NCBI GenBank assembly: GCA_018001935.1
Contig: JAGNHB010000019.1
Coordinates: 19,416-83,415 of the forward strand
Source: Acidobacteriota bacterium
GTDB lineage: Bacteria; Acidobacteriota; JAAYUB01
DNA: 64,000 bases
Direction of reading: 5' to 3'
Positions 36,806 to 47,082 of the stretch are shown piece after piece. Every line of letters begins with the position of its first letter. The stretch's first letter is position 1. A program made the translations under genes and the position numbers. The notes beneath the pieces were generated by a model, which worked only from the letters and a program-made list of their open reading frames with translations, had not been told where the DNA came from and searched no databases.

Positions 36806-38062
36806 ATGACACAGTTCGGCAACCTGATCCGGAAAGACGTCCGGCGCAGCCTCCGGGCGCCGGCCGGCATCCTGCTCCAGATGGCGATCCCCCTGGCAAT
36901 CGCCATGATCTTCGGGGTGGTCTTCTCGCCGTCCCGGGGCGGGGACGTCATCCGTTTCAAGCTGCTCCTGTCCGACGAGGACGGCAGCTTCGCCTCGCAG
37001 TTCATCCAGTCTTCCTTCACCCAGGGAGACCTGGCGAAGATGGTGGACCTCCAGAAGACGGACACGCCGACCGGCCGGGCCCTGATGAACGAGGGGAAGG
37101 CCTCGGCCATGCTGATCGTCCCCAGGGGCTTCGGCGACGACCTCCTGGAAGGCCGGCCCGTCAGCCTCCGGTTGATCAAGAACCCCTCCGAGAGCATCCT
37201 GCCGGAGGTGGCGGCGGACATCGTGAAATCCGTCGCCGTCCTGGCGGACTACGGGGCCCGGGTCCTCAACGCCCCCCTCCGCGCCATGCGGACCCTGGGC
37301 GACGGCGAGGCGTTCCCCTCCGAGGCGGAGTGGCTCGGGGTCTCGGCGGCGATGCGGATCTCCCTGGAGAGGGTCCACCGCTACGTCATGCCCCCGGTGG
37401 TGAAGATCGAGACCGTGGGGTCGACGGAGCCGAAGCAGGGCGCCGGGGACCTCAACTACTTCGCCCTCTTCCTGCCCGGCATGGCGCTCATGGGGCTGCT
37501 GTTCATCGCCAACCACTGCCTGCGCGACCTGGCGGAGGAGATGGACACGGGGCGGCTGCGCCGCATTTTCACCGCACCGGTGGGACCGGGGGAGGTCCTC
37601 GGCGCCAAGCTGGCCTACGCCTTCCTCCTGACGTTCCTCTCCTTCGGCATCATGTCCGCCGTGGGCGTCGCCCTCTTCGGGATGCGCCCCCGCCTCCCGT
37701 GGCTCTACCTGGCGGGTGGGCTGGTCTCCGCCGCGGCCTGCACGGGGATCATGGCCCTCGTGTACTGCCTCGTCTCCGGGGTGGGGCGCTCCGAGGCCGT
37801 CACCTCCATCATCATCGTGGTCATGTGCATGGTGGGAGGCTCTTACTTCCCCATCGAGTCGCTCCCCGATTTCTTCATCCACCCGGCCCGGGCCACGGTG
37901 AACTACTGGAGTATCGACCTGCTGCGGGGCGGGCTCTCGGGGAACATCGACCCCGGGCGGGCGCTCCTCGACACCGGGGTGCTGATGGGGATCAGCCTCC
38001 TGACCCTGATGGCCGGGACCCGCATCCTGGGCCGACGGTTGATGGCGGGGGTGTCCCGGTGA
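36806..38062 (+). CDS. ABC-2 type exporter permease 1
   Basis: 418 residues. TM1 about 20-42 (ILLQMAIPLAIAMIFGVVF), an extracytoplasmic domain of about 170 residues, then five membrane segments from about residue 222, with LRDLAEEMDTGRLRRIFTAP and GGSYFPIESLPDF. This is the ABC2_membrane_3 (YhgE/NatB-like) layout. Its stop overlaps the start of permease 2 by 4 bases, so the two probably assemble as a heterodimer with the ATPase. Confidence 0.87.
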   Translation: MTQFGNLIRKDVRRSLRAPAGILLQMAIPLAIAMIFGVVFSPSRGGDVIRFKLLLSDEDGSFASQFIQSSFTQGDLAKMVDLQKTDTPTGRALMNEGKASAMLIVPRGFGDDLLEGRPVSLRLIKNPSESILPEVAADIVKSVAVLADYGARVLNAPLRAMRTLGDGEAFPSEAEWLGVSAAMRISLERVHRYVMPPVVKIETVGSTEPKQGAGDLNYFALFLPGMALMGLLFIANHCLRDLAEEMDTGRLRRIFTAPVGPGEVLGAKLAYAFLLTFLSFGIMSAVGVALFGMRPRLPWLYLAGGLVSAAACTGIMALVYCLVSGVGRSEAVTSIIIVVMCMVGGSYFPIESLPDFFIHPARATVNYWSIDLLRGGLSGNIDPGRALLDTGVLMGISLLTLMAGTRILGRRLMAGVSR

Positions 38063-39312
38063 AACTGCCCGGCCTCGTCCTCACCGAAGTCCGCGTGATC
38101 CTCCGCTCCGGGGGGGCCTACCTCTGGTTCTTCGCCATGCCGCTCCTCTTCGCCTTCTTCTTCGGGCTCGCGTTCCGGGGCGGCGGGCCGACCAAGACCG
38201 CCCTGAACGTGCTGGACCGGGACGGGTCGTTCCTGTCCCGGTCCCTGGTCGCGTCCCTGGCGTCCGACGGCTTCGTCATCGAGGCCAGGACCCCGGGGCA
38301 GTGGAAGGCCGGCGAGTGGAAGCCCCGGGGCGTCGAGATCCCCCAAGGTTTCGCCCGGGACGTTCTGGCGGGCAGGCCGACGACCCTGAAGTGGTACAAG
38401 GACCCTTCCGGCGACACGCAGCGCGGGGCGGCGGCGGAATCCCGTCTCCAACTGGCGGTGTTCAAGCTGATCGGGAACCTCTGCCTGATGGAAACCGAAG
38501 CGGTTCCCGCCCCCTCGCCGTCACCCGGTGTCGGCCAAGCGTCCCCCGCCGCGCCTTCCGCCGAAGCTCCCCCGGCCTCCGGGACCCCCTCGACGGCGTC
38601 GGCCGCCCCGGACTCGACCGCGGCGGACGCCTCCCGTTACGCCCGGATCGCCGCCGGGAAGCCCCGCGTGACCGTGAGCGAGTCCCTGGCCGGTCGCCGG
38701 GCCCAGTTCCCGACCGGGTTCAACCAGACGATCCCCGCCATGGTGGTCCAGTTCGTCCTCATGTGCCTGGCGATCTACGGGACCAACCTGCTGGTGGAGG
38801 AGCGCGACAAGGGCATCCTGCGCCGGGCCTCGGTGGGGCCGGTCTCCGCCGCGGGCCTCCTGGCGGTGAAACTCTGCAGCCGCATCGGGATGGGCCTGCT
38901 CCAGGTCGTGGTGCTCTTCCTGGCGGGACGCCTCTTCTTCGGCATCGACCTGGGGTCCTTCCTCGGGATCGCGGTGCTGATGATCGCCTACTCCGCCGCC
39001 GCCGCCGCCCTGTCCCTCCTCCTGGCCACCCTGGTCAAGGACCACGCCTGGGCCACCGGCGTCTCGATCCTGCTCACCCTGGTGATGAGCGCCCTCGGCG
39101 GGTGCTGGTGGCCGTTGGAGGTGGTGACGCCCGTCATGCGGACCGTCGCCTTCCTCTTCCCCACCGGCTGGGCCATGGACGCCTTTCACCGGATCTACTC
39201 CTTCGGCGGCGACCTCCCCGACATCGTGCAGCACGTGGCGGTCCTCGCCGGGATGGCGGCCGTCTTCTACGCCCTTGCCGCCCGATTCTTCCCCCGGAGC
39301 CTCCGGACCTGA
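38059..39312 (+). CDS. ABC-2 type exporter permease 2
   Basis: 417 residues from GTG 38059. Same layout as permease 1: TM1 about 20-40 (LWFFAMPLLFAFFFGLAF), extracytoplasmic domain, then five segments from about 225 with LLVEERDKGILRRASVGPVS and LGGCWWPLEVVTPVM. The extracytoplasmic domain carries an insertion of about 55 residues (about 148-200) made mostly of Ala, Pro, Ser and Thr, absent from permease 1. A long imperfect hairpin repeat lies about 50 bases downstream. Confidence 0.87.
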   Translation: MKLPGLVLTEVRVILRSGGAYLWFFAMPLLFAFFFGLAFRGGGPTKTALNVLDRDGSFLSRSLVASLASDGFVIEARTPGQWKAGEWKPRGVEIPQGFARDVLAGRPTTLKWYKDPSGDTQRGAAAESRLQLAVFKLIGNLCLMETEAVPAPSPSPGVGQASPAAPSAEAPPASGTPSTASAAPDSTAADASRYARIAAGKPRVTVSESLAGRRAQFPTGFNQTIPAMVVQFVLMCLAIYGTNLLVEERDKGILRRASVGPVSAAGLLAVKLCSRIGMGLLQVVVLFLAGRLFFGIDLGSFLGIAVLMIAYSAAAAALSLLLATLVKDHAWATGVSILLTLVMSALGGCWWPLEVVTPVMRTVAFLFPTGWAMDAFHRIYSFGGDLPDIVQHVAVLAGMAAVFYALAARFFPRSLRT

Positions 39313-39360
39313 CTTGACGAGCTTTCACGCCCCCTGGCCGCACCCCTGGCGCTCCGCTTT

Positions 39361-39432
39361 TCTTCGCGAGCTTGGCGCCCTGGCGAGATCCAGATCCGGA
39401 TCGCCTCTCGCCAAGGCGCGAAGACCGCAAAG
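39361..39432. repeat. Imperfect hairpin repeat, relative of 32794-32863
   Basis: TCTTCGCGAGCTTGGCGCCC and TGGCGAGA (39361-39388) face TCTCGCCAAGGCGCGAAGAC and CGCAAAG (from 39406). The arms and loop (GATCC-containing) match the copy at 32794 but with more mismatches. Confidence 0.6.
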
Positions 39433-39757
39433 GGAGACCGCTATGGCACCTTCGTTTGTGGCATACCCCTTCATCGCCGTCTGCCCCGTCGGTTTGGACT
39501 GTCCCTTTGGTCCTTTGATCCCTTCGCGCCCCGGTTTCATCACGGCGCCTTCATGCCGGCGAGAGGCTCGGGTCCCTCCGCCTTGTGCCAGGGCGGTTGT
39601 GTTTCATTGAAGCGAATGGGTCACGTTGGGAACGCGCCGCTCCGGCGGCCTGCGCGGCGCGGTCAAAGCGGCGCTCCGGCAGCCTTCGCGCCGCACTCCT
39701 CAGGGACGGGAGAAGATCGAGCGCTGCGGGCTGCCGCGGCCAGGGGGGCCGCCGATC
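39433..39757. other. Gap without a supported gene
   Basis: Between the exporter operon and the hexamer array. It includes a GC-rich palindromic-looking part near 39635-39710 (CGCGCCGCTCCGGCGGCCTG, GCGGCGCTCCGGCAGCC) of the type that often accompanies dispersed repeats. No start, ribosome site or coding pattern is convincing. Confidence 0.5.
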
Positions 39758-39858
39758 GCGGTTGCGACTGCGTTCCCGGTTGCGACAGCGACAGCGATTG
39801 CGATAGCGACAGCGATTGCGATACCGATAGCGATACCGATAGCGATACCGATACCGAC
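39758..39858. repeat. Hexanucleotide tandem array (GCGATA-type)
   Basis: Seventeen consecutive 6-base units, mainly GCGACA, GCGATT, GCGATA and CCGATA, running from a degenerate left end (GCGGTT, GCGACT, GCGTTC, CCGGTT) to a regular right end. Units differ by one or two bases and the alternation GCGATA/CCGATA appears late. It lies beyond the 3' end of the nuclease gene. Frames read through it (Ser-Asp or Ile-Ala repeats) are artefacts. Confidence 0.85.
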
Positions 39859-39902
39859 GGGAACCCCTCCGGACCTACAGCCCATAGCCTACAGCCTGAC
39901 CC

Positions 39903-40655
39903 TCACCGCGGCGGTTTCGCGGCCCGGCCGATGCCGTGGGCCTTCCGCCAGGCGGCGGGTGCCTCCGGGTTCGCCTGGGACCACAACCCCCGACGGGCCG
40001 CCCGGGCCTCGCGCTCCAGTCTCTCCAGTTCGGGGTCGTCGGCGTACTTCCGGTACCAGACGGCCATTCCTGCCCGGACGAGTTCCCGGTTGAGCACCCG
40101 GCCGTCGGGAAGGACCACGTCGGCGACGGTCCGGCCGTAGGCGTCACGGTCGCGGGGAACCACCACGACGTCGAGGCCGAAGCAGAGCCGTGACGTTTCC
40201 TGCTTCGCCCGGGTGCCGAAGGCCTGCCCTTTCTCGGGGCAATCGACCCCGTGGAGGCGGACACGGAGCGGCCGGCGCTCCACGAGGACCTCGACGGTGT
40301 CGCCGTCGATGACCCGGGTCACCTTTCCCCTCAGCGCCTCGCCGTCCTGCACCTTGGGCGACGCCTCCACGCGGTGCGGCGAAGTACGGCCCCGTCGCGT
40401 TTTCCCCTCGGGGCCCTGCCGGGACGGACCAGTGTCCGGCGCGCAGCCGGCGAGGAGGGCCCCCAGGCCGAGCAGGGCGGCGGCGAGGACGACCCGGCGG
40501 GCGACGCGGGGAGGCCCGCACGGGGCCGGACCTTCGCCGGGACCGGCCCCGGTGATCTTCCGGAGACGGGCCCGGCCATCCCTCCGGCGTGAGGTATCAG
40601 CAGCGGGCGGCCCGCCGGGAGGGTGCGGGGTGCGGGCTCGGGTGTCGGGCGTCAT
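39903..40655 (-). CDS. Thermonuclease-family (SNase) lipoprotein
   Basis: 250 residues from ATG 40655, though the start is uncertain: no good ribosome site is seen and the first 55 residues are low-complexity. A lipoprotein-type segment (LLGLGALLAGC) follows at about 60-72, then the SNase domain about 100-225 with TRVIDGDTVEVLV, VRLHGVDCPE, DAYGRTVADV and GMAVWYRKY. The two catalytic Arg and the Asp/Glu positions are kept. Calcium-dependent DNA/RNA cleavage outside the inner membrane is expected from the family. The gene starts 11 bases after ltaE and is probably co-transcribed. Confidence 0.78.
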   Translation of the reverse strand: MTPDTRARTPHPPGGPPAADTSRRRDGRARLRKITGAGPGEGPAPCGPPRVARRVVLAAALLGLGALLAGCAPDTGPSRQGPEGKTRRGRTSPHRVEASPKVQDGEALRGKVTRVIDGDTVEVLVERRPLRVRLHGVDCPEKGQAFGTRAKQETSRLCFGLDVVVVPRDRDAYGRTVADVVLPDGRVLNRELVRAGMAVWYRKYADDPELERLEREARAARRGLWSQANPEAPAAWRKAHGIGRAAKPPR

Positions 40656-40666
40656 GCCGGGGGGCG

Positions 40667-41701
<1,035 letters not shown>

Positions 41702-41807
41702 GCTCGGCTCCGTTCGGGGGGTGGTCCGGCGGCGGACAAGCCCTTATTTTACACCCGGGCGAAGGGATCGGCTGTAATTTCCTTCACCGGATTCGACAAA
41801 GAATATT

Positions 41808-41836
41808 TTGACATTTGATGAATCCTTGCATATACT
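41808..41836 (+). promoter_or_regulatory. Strong sigma-70-type promoter for the alpha/beta hydrolase gene
   Basis: Perfect TTGACA at 41808-41813, 17-base spacer, TATACT at 41831-41836. It lies 77 bases before the ATG at 41914 and is the closest match to consensus in the window. Confidence 0.7.
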
Positions 41837-41913
41837 GGGGATGCTCTAATCTGCACCCGCTGGCATGGGGCCGATGCAGAGCGGGCCGTTCCGTTGACCT
41901 GCAGAGAGGGACC

Positions 41914-42900
41914 ATGGGTTATCTCAACCAGTTCAAACGTTTCTACAGGAACATCAAAAGACGCTACTTCACGGTGTTCATCATCATCCGTCTCCTGATC
42001 CCCATCCTGCTGACCGTGCTCGCCCTGCTCACCGTGACGGCCGTGATGATCCTGGTTTCGGTCCTCCGCCCCGGCAACATGGAGGAGACCGTCAAGCCCG
42101 AGTTGTACTACCTCCCGACGAAAACGGTGGAATGGACGGGGTACAAGGGGGAGACCCAGAGCGGCTGGCTCATCGTCAAGGACAAGCGCGCCCCCCTGAT
42201 CTTCCTCTGCCACGGTTACGGCCGTGACAGCAACCGGAGCCGCCTCCTCAACCTGGCCCGCCGGCTGATGGACGCGGGCTACAATCTGATGATGTTCAAT
42301 TTCCGCGGCCACGGCGGGACCACGTACACCATCTCCTCCCTGGGCTATCGGGAGGCCGAGGACCTGAAGAGGGCCATCGAGACCGCCCAGCGGGAAAAAT
42401 GGGTGGATTACCCCCAGATGGGCGTCTTCGGGATCTCCATGGGCGCTTATGCCTCCATGATCGCCGCCCGGGGCAACCCGGCCATCAAGGCGATGGCCCT
42501 CGACTCCGTCTATGGCAACGTTCCGGCCTTCCTCCGGGGGCGCGTGGAAGCCATCCTCGGCATGAAGAGTTCCATCGTGTACGGCGTGGTTTCCCTCTTC
42601 TTCGACGTCTATTTCATGGGGACCCCATCGACCCCGCCGATTCGTGCGAACGACCTCTCCGACAAGGCCGTCCTGTTCCTGGTCGGCCCCCCGAACCAGC
42701 CGCTTTCCGCAGAGACCAAGAAACTGGAAGCGTTCCTCAATTGCAAGAAGTACGAAGCGGCCACGCCCGCCCCCCGCGACACCCTGGTGTACGGGGACGA
42801 GATCCAGCGTTATGACGAGCTCATCGTCAACTTCTTCCTCACCGAGTTGCCCATCCCGCTCGAAGCCCCCAAAACGGATTTGCCTGCGCCGGTGAATTAG
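41914..42900 (+). CDS. Membrane-anchored alpha/beta hydrolase
   Basis: 328 residues from ATG 41914 (GAGAGGG just upstream; an in-frame ATG at 41815 lies in the promoter spacer). One N-terminal membrane anchor about 22-50, then an alpha/beta hydrolase fold: oxyanion segment FLCHGYGRDSNRSR, NFRGHGG, nucleophile Ser175 in GISMGAYAS, and a late Asp/Glu region around YGDEIQRYDEL for the acid. No clear catalytic His in the usual GxxH form was identified. The protein resembles the serine aminopeptidase/BEM46-like group; substrate unknown. smc follows after 48 bases. Confidence 0.8.
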   Translation: MGYLNQFKRFYRNIKRRYFTVFIIIRLLIPILLTVLALLTVTAVMILVSVLRPGNMEETVKPELYYLPTKTVEWTGYKGETQSGWLIVKDKRAPLIFLCHGYGRDSNRSRLLNLARRLMDAGYNLMMFNFRGHGGTTYTISSLGYREAEDLKRAIETAQREKWVDYPQMGVFGISMGAYASMIAARGNPAIKAMALDSVYGNVPAFLRGRVEAILGMKSSIVYGVVSLFFDVYFMGTPSTPPIRANDLSDKAVLFLVGPPNQPLSAETKKLEAFLNCKKYEAATPAPRDTLVYGDEIQRYDELIVNFFLTELPIPLEAPKTDLPAPVN

Positions 42901-42908
42901 GGTACAAT
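42880..42908 (+). promoter_or_regulatory. Sigma-70-type promoter for smc
   Basis: TTGCCT at 42880-42885 (inside the end of the hydrolase gene), 17-base spacer, TACAAT at 42903-42908, 40 bases before the smc ATG. Confidence 0.5.
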
Positions 42909-42948
42909 TCCTCTTTTCGATTCGGATTCCTTTCACGGTACCCTGTTC

Positions 42949-45900
42949 ATGCACCGCGTAGAAAGCCTTGAAATCTCGGGTTTCAAATCCTTCCGGAACA
43001 AGGTGAAGGTGTCTTTTTCCGGGGGCATTTCGGCGATCGTCGGCCCCAACGGATGTGGGAAAAGCAACATCTGCGACGCCTTTCTCTGGGTCATGGGCGA
43101 GCAGAGTGCCAAGGTGCTGCGCGGGTCCCGGATGGACGACGTCATCTTCAACGGGACCCAGCGCTACGGCCCGGTCAGCCTGGCGGACGTCACCCTCCGG
43201 TTGAAACACATCCCCGGGGACGAACCGGAAGAGGAGTGCCTCTCCCGGGAGGACATCGAGATCTGCCGGCGGTTGTACCGGGACGGGGCGGGGGAGTACT
43301 TCCTGAACGGGCGCCGCTGCCGCCTGATGGACATCCAGGAGACCTTCGAGGGGACGGGGCTCGGCTACACGTCCTACGCCATCATCGAGCAGGGCAGGAT
43401 CCAGGACATCATCAGCTCCAAGCCCCTCGAGAAGCGGGCGCTCATCGAGGAGGCCGCGCGGGTCATCTCCTTCAAGCACCGCAAGAAATCCGCCCTCGTG
43501 AAGCTGGAGAGCGCGGGCCGGAACCTCCTGCGCATCCGCGACATCATCTTCGAGATCGAGCGCAACCTGAAGTCCCTCCGGGTGCAGGTCCAGAAAGCTC
43601 GGCGGTATCGTTACGTTCGGGACCGCATGCGGGTTTTCCTCAAGGCGCGTTTCGTCCAGCTCCGGGACCGGTACACGGCCGCCCTCCAGGAACTCGCCGG
43701 CGGCATTGCCGCCGTGGAGGCGAACCTGGCCCGGTCCGCCCACGCCCTCCAGGAGCGGGGTGAAGCCATCAACCGCCGGAAGGTCGAACTCTTTGCGCAG
43801 GAGAAGGACCTCCGCCGCGTCCAGGACGACGTCAACGACGCCCAGTTCGAAATCCAGCGGATCACCCTTTCCAACAGCCACCTGAACAACCAGCTGGAGG
43901 ACCTGGCCCGGCGGTCGCAGACCATCGCGCGCGAGCTGGAAGAGATCGCCGATCGCCGGGCGAGCCGGGAGGAGCGCCTCGGGGAGGTGAAGCGGCTGTC
44001 GGCGGACCTGCAGGCCCGCCAGGCGGACGCCGAGGGCCGGCTCAAGGTCATGGAGGAGCGCCACGCCCTGAAGAGCCGGGAACTGGAGGTCCGGGAGCGG
44101 GAGCTGGAAACGCTCCGGGCCCGCGTTTTCGAAGACGCGGGGCAGATGTCCAACCTCCGCAACACGGAGACGAAGTTCCTGGAGCAGGAACGCTGGGTGG
44201 AGAAGGAACGGGTCCGCCTGGAGGGCACGCTGGAGGGGCACCGTGCCGCGGTCCGCCAGCTGGACGGGGAGCTTTCGGGCCTCGAGGACACGCTCGGAAC
44301 CCTCCAGGCGAAGCTGGAGGAACTGGAAAACGACAAGGGGCTCCAGGAGGAGGAACTGTCGATTCTCAACGCCCGGTGTTCGGACCTGGAGGCGCGGCGG
44401 AACGAGGGCGAACAGGAGGCGGCCGCCGTCCGGATCCGCCTGAGGGCCATCGAGGAACTCGAGGCCCGGAACGAGCTTTACTCGGACACCGTGAAGAAAT
44501 TCCTTCCCCGGATCGCCGGGCATCCCTCGTACCTGGGCACGGTCGCCGACCACCTTGAAGCCGGTGAGAACTTCGACCCGGTGATGGAGGGCTTCCTTCG
44601 GGAGGACCTGGAAACCCTGGTGGTGAACACCCCCGAACTGTTGAAACAAGGCATCGACTTCGTCCGGGACAACAAGGGCGGCGTGTTCCGGTTCGTCCTC
44701 GGGGAAAACGGTTTCACGGCCACGCCCCGGGGGACGCCGGCGTCCGTGCCGCCCGCTGCCGCGGTCAAGGGCCGGCTCCTGGATGCCCTTCAACCCGACA
44801 GCCGCGGCGAAACGCTCCTGCGGCGGGTCTTTCCCGACATCGACGAGGTCTGGCTCGTCCCGGACCTGGATACGGCGCTGGAGACGGTGAAATCCTGCCC
44901 GGGGATCACCTGCCTGTCCCTGGACGGTGCGGCGGTGACGGGGGCGGGTCGCGTGACGGTCTTCGGCGCCCTGTCCGGAAAGGGGGTCCTCGGGTTCCGG
45001 CGGGAGAAAAAGGAACTCCAGCAGAAACTCTTCCAGGCCGAAAAGCACCTGGACGGTCTGCGGGCCGAGACGGAAGCGCTGGGCGGACGGATCGATGCGC
45101 TCGAGGAGCAGCTGGCCGAGCGGGAGGATGAACTCCACGAGTACGGGATCAGCCGGATGAAAGTCCAGGAGGAAATCCGCCGGAAGGCGGAGGAGCACCG
45201 GCGGCAGGCAAACCTGGCCCGGACCGGCGAGGCGGAACTGGGTGCGGTGCTGGCCGACCAGGGGCGCATCCGGGAGGAACTCCGCCGGGTCCGCGAGGGG
45301 ATCCTGGCCATGGAGGCGGCCGGGGCCGCCGGTCGGGAAGAGTACGAGCGGAGTGGGGCCGAGATCGTCCGGCTGCGGGAGGAACTGGCGGTGTTCAGCC
45401 GGGAACTGGCCGACGCCCGGGCGGAACACGGGACGGCCCGCGAGCGGATGGCCTCCGCGATTTCGGAACAGCGCCAGCTCGTCCAAACCCTCGAGGAACT
45501 GGCGGCCCGCCAGGGCAAGCTCGGCGAGGAGCGCACCGGGATCGAGGACCGCCTGGGGAAGGCGAGGGAGGAGCTGACCGCCAACACCGAGGGGCACCGG
45601 GCACTCGTGGCCCGGCGGGAGGAACTCGGGAAACAGGAGGAAGCCGCCGCCCGGGAGGTGGGGGCCCTGCGGACGGCCCTGGAAAAGGAAGAATCCGGCC
45701 TCGAGGGATTCCGGAAGGAGCTGGACACCCACCGCGAAGCGAAGAACCGGCTGGAGATGGAACGGGTTCGCCTCACCACCGACCTGGGCCACCTGGCGGA
45801 CGACGTGGCGAACGAGTTTCACGTCGACTTGTCCAACCTGTGCCCCGACAACGACCCCGACATCGGGGGGCTGGACGTTGAGGCCCTCCAGGAGCGTTAC

Positions 45901-46539
45901 CAGCGGTACCGCGACCAGGCGGAGAAGATGGGGAGCGTGAACCTCGCGGCCATGGAGGAATTCGAGCGGGAGGAGGAGCGGCTGACTTTTCACCGGGCCC
46001 AGGAGACGGACATCACCGAGTCCATCGAGTCGACCCGGAAGGCCATCGAGGAGATCGACCGACGCTCCGTCCGGTTGTTCCGGGAGACGTTCGACCGGAT
46101 CAACGTGAACTTCCAGGAGATGTTCACGGCCCTGTTCGGCGGGGGCGTTGCCCACATGCGGCTGGTGGACGAGGAAAACGTGCTGGAGAGCGGCGTCGAT
46201 ATCGTCGCCTCGCCCCCGGGAAAGAAACTTCAGAACATCCTGCTGCTGTCCGGCGGCGAGAAGGCCCTGACCGCGCTGGCCCTCATGCTGGCGCTCTTCA
46301 AGTACCGCCCCAGCCCTTTCTGCATCCTCGACGAGGTGGATGCGCCCCTCGACGAGAGCAACATCGACCGCTTCGTCTCGCTGGTCCGGGAGATGAGCAC
46401 CCACACCCAGTACGTCATCATCACCCACAACAAGCGCACCATGGAGATCGCGGAGACGATCTACGGCGTCACCATGGAGGAGGCGGGCATCTCGAAGGTC
46501 CTGGCGGTCCAGCTGAAGGACGTGGAGAGCGTGCTCTGA
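42949..46539 (+). CDS. smc: Chromosome partition protein SMC
   Basis: 1196 residues, the usual length. ATPase head with Walker A GPNGCGKSN (32-40), Q-loop VMGEQSAKVLRG, long coiled coil, hinge about 500-680 (FLPRIAGHPSYLGTVADHLE), second coiled coil, then signature LLLSGGEKALTALALMLALF and Walker B FCILDEVDAPLDESNIDRF with D-loop. It compacts and segregates chromosomes with ScpA and ScpB, which are not in the window. Start ATG has weak upstream pairing. It ends at a shared terminator with pilA. Confidence 0.96.
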   Translation: MHRVESLEISGFKSFRNKVKVSFSGGISAIVGPNGCGKSNICDAFLWVMGEQSAKVLRGSRMDDVIFNGTQRYGPVSLADVTLRLKHIPGDEPEEECLSREDIEICRRLYRDGAGEYFLNGRRCRLMDIQETFEGTGLGYTSYAIIEQGRIQDIISSKPLEKRALIEEAARVISFKHRKKSALVKLESAGRNLLRIRDIIFEIERNLKSLRVQVQKARRYRYVRDRMRVFLKARFVQLRDRYTAALQELAGGIAAVEANLARSAHALQERGEAINRRKVELFAQEKDLRRVQDDVNDAQFEIQRITLSNSHLNNQLEDLARRSQTIARELEEIADRRASREERLGEVKRLSADLQARQADAEGRLKVMEERHALKSRELEVRERELETLRARVFEDAGQMSNLRNTETKFLEQERWVEKERVRLEGTLEGHRAAVRQLDGELSGLEDTLGTLQAKLEELENDKGLQEEELSILNARCSDLEARRNEGEQEAAAVRIRLRAIEELEARNELYSDTVKKFLPRIAGHPSYLGTVADHLEAGENFDPVMEGFLREDLETLVVNTPELLKQGIDFVRDNKGGVFRFVLGENGFTATPRGTPASVPPAAAVKGRLLDALQPDSRGETLLRRVFPDIDEVWLVPDLDTALETVKSCPGITCLSLDGAAVTGAGRVTVFGALSGKGVLGFRREKKELQQKLFQAEKHLDGLRAETEALGGRIDALEEQLAEREDELHEYGISRMKVQEEIRRKAEEHRRQANLARTGEAELGAVLADQGRIREELRRVREGILAMEAAGAAGREEYERSGAEIVRLREELAVFSRELADARAEHGTARERMASAISEQRQLVQTLEELAARQGKLGEERTGIEDRLGKAREELTANTEGHRALVARREELGKQEEAAAREVGALRTALEKEESGLEGFRKELDTHREAKNRLEMERVRLTTDLGHLADDVANEFHVDLSNLCPDNDPDIGGLDVEALQERYQRYRDQAEKMGSVNLAAMEEFEREEERLTFHRAQETDITESIESTRKAIEEIDRRSVRLFRETFDRINVNFQEMFTALFGGGVAHMRLVDEENVLESGVDIVASPPGKKLQNILLLSGGEKALTALALMLALFKYRPSPFCILDEVDAPLDESNIDRFVSLVREMSTHTQYVIITHNKRTMEIAETIYGVTMEEAGISKVLAVQLKDVESVL

Positions 46540-46564
46540 GAATCGGCGGGAAGGCGCTGCGGAG

Positions 46565-46600
46565 GAAAAAAAGAGGCGGGCAAAAGCCCGCCTCTGGTTT
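46565..46600. terminator. Bidirectional terminator between smc and pilA
   Basis: AGAGGCGGGC (46572-46581), loop AAAA, GCCCGCCTCT (46586-46595): a perfect 10-base stem. On the plus strand GGTTTTTA follows; on the minus strand the A-run at 46565-46571 gives TTTTTTT. It can end both converging genes. Confidence 0.85.
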
Positions 46601-46616
46601 TTAAACGCGGTTTGCG

Positions 46617-47030
46617 TTAGTTGGCGTTGACCGGGTTGCCGTTTTGATCGAAAACAACCAAGGAATGGTTGAGGTAGTAAGAGGAACCGTCATTGGGGCC
46701 CTGGCCGACAGCCGAGATGGAGAACAGGCCCCCGGCCGCGGTGCCGGAGAACTGGAACCCATCGATGTTGGCGGTGGCGGAGGAGAAGCGGTTGTCCAGG
46801 AAGCCCTGCTGCTGCAGCTCAACCAGGGAGGGAGCATAGTTGCCGTTGTTCCCGATCTTGGAGGAGTAGGCCACCTGGGCGGAGCCGATGTTGCGCAGCA
46901 TCGCGATGGTCGCGGTGTGCTGGGCGGCCTTCTTGGATTCCAAGAGGCTGGGCACCGCGATGATGGCGATGATGCCGATGATCACGATGACGATGAGCAG
47001 CTCGATCAACGAAAACCCTTTTTTGTTCAT
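46617..47030 (-). CDS. pilA: Type IV major pilin PilA
   Basis: 137 residues. Prepilin leader MNKKG, cleavage before Phe, mature N-terminus FSLIELLIVIVIIGIIAIIA with Glu5, typical of type IVa pilins. Mature protein about 132 residues without Cys, so the usual C-terminal disulfide loop is missing. AGGAGG lies 5 bases before the ATG. A -24/-12 promoter at 47083-47097 fits control by PilR. The assembly genes are 22-26 kb away in the window. Confidence 0.93.
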   Translation of the reverse strand: MNKKGFSLIELLIVIVIIGIIAIIAVPSLLESKKAAQHTATIAMLRNIGSAQVAYSSKIGNNGNYAPSLVELQQQGFLDNRFSSATANIDGFQFSGTAAGGLFSISAVGQGPNDGSSYYLNHSLVVFDQNGNPVNAN

Positions 47031-47082
47031 AAAAACCTCCTAGGGGATTTTAGTCTCTGCCTTACGAACCGCGAATGACATC

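Noticed and set aside
39553..40140. Open frame encoding a Ser-Asp repeat protein
   Set aside because: The repeats are only the hexanucleotide array read as codons; the frame runs antisense into the nuclease gene and has no ribosome site.
41749..46428. Very long minus-strand open frame across smc
   Set aside because: It is antisense to a textbook SMC protein, is rich in Pro/Arg/Gly from GC-rich third positions, and has no domain or ribosome site.
46617..47030. Conductive short pilin of the Geobacter type
   Set aside because: The mature pilin is about 132 residues, much longer than the roughly 60-residue e-pilins, and its aromatic residues are not arranged in the same positions.
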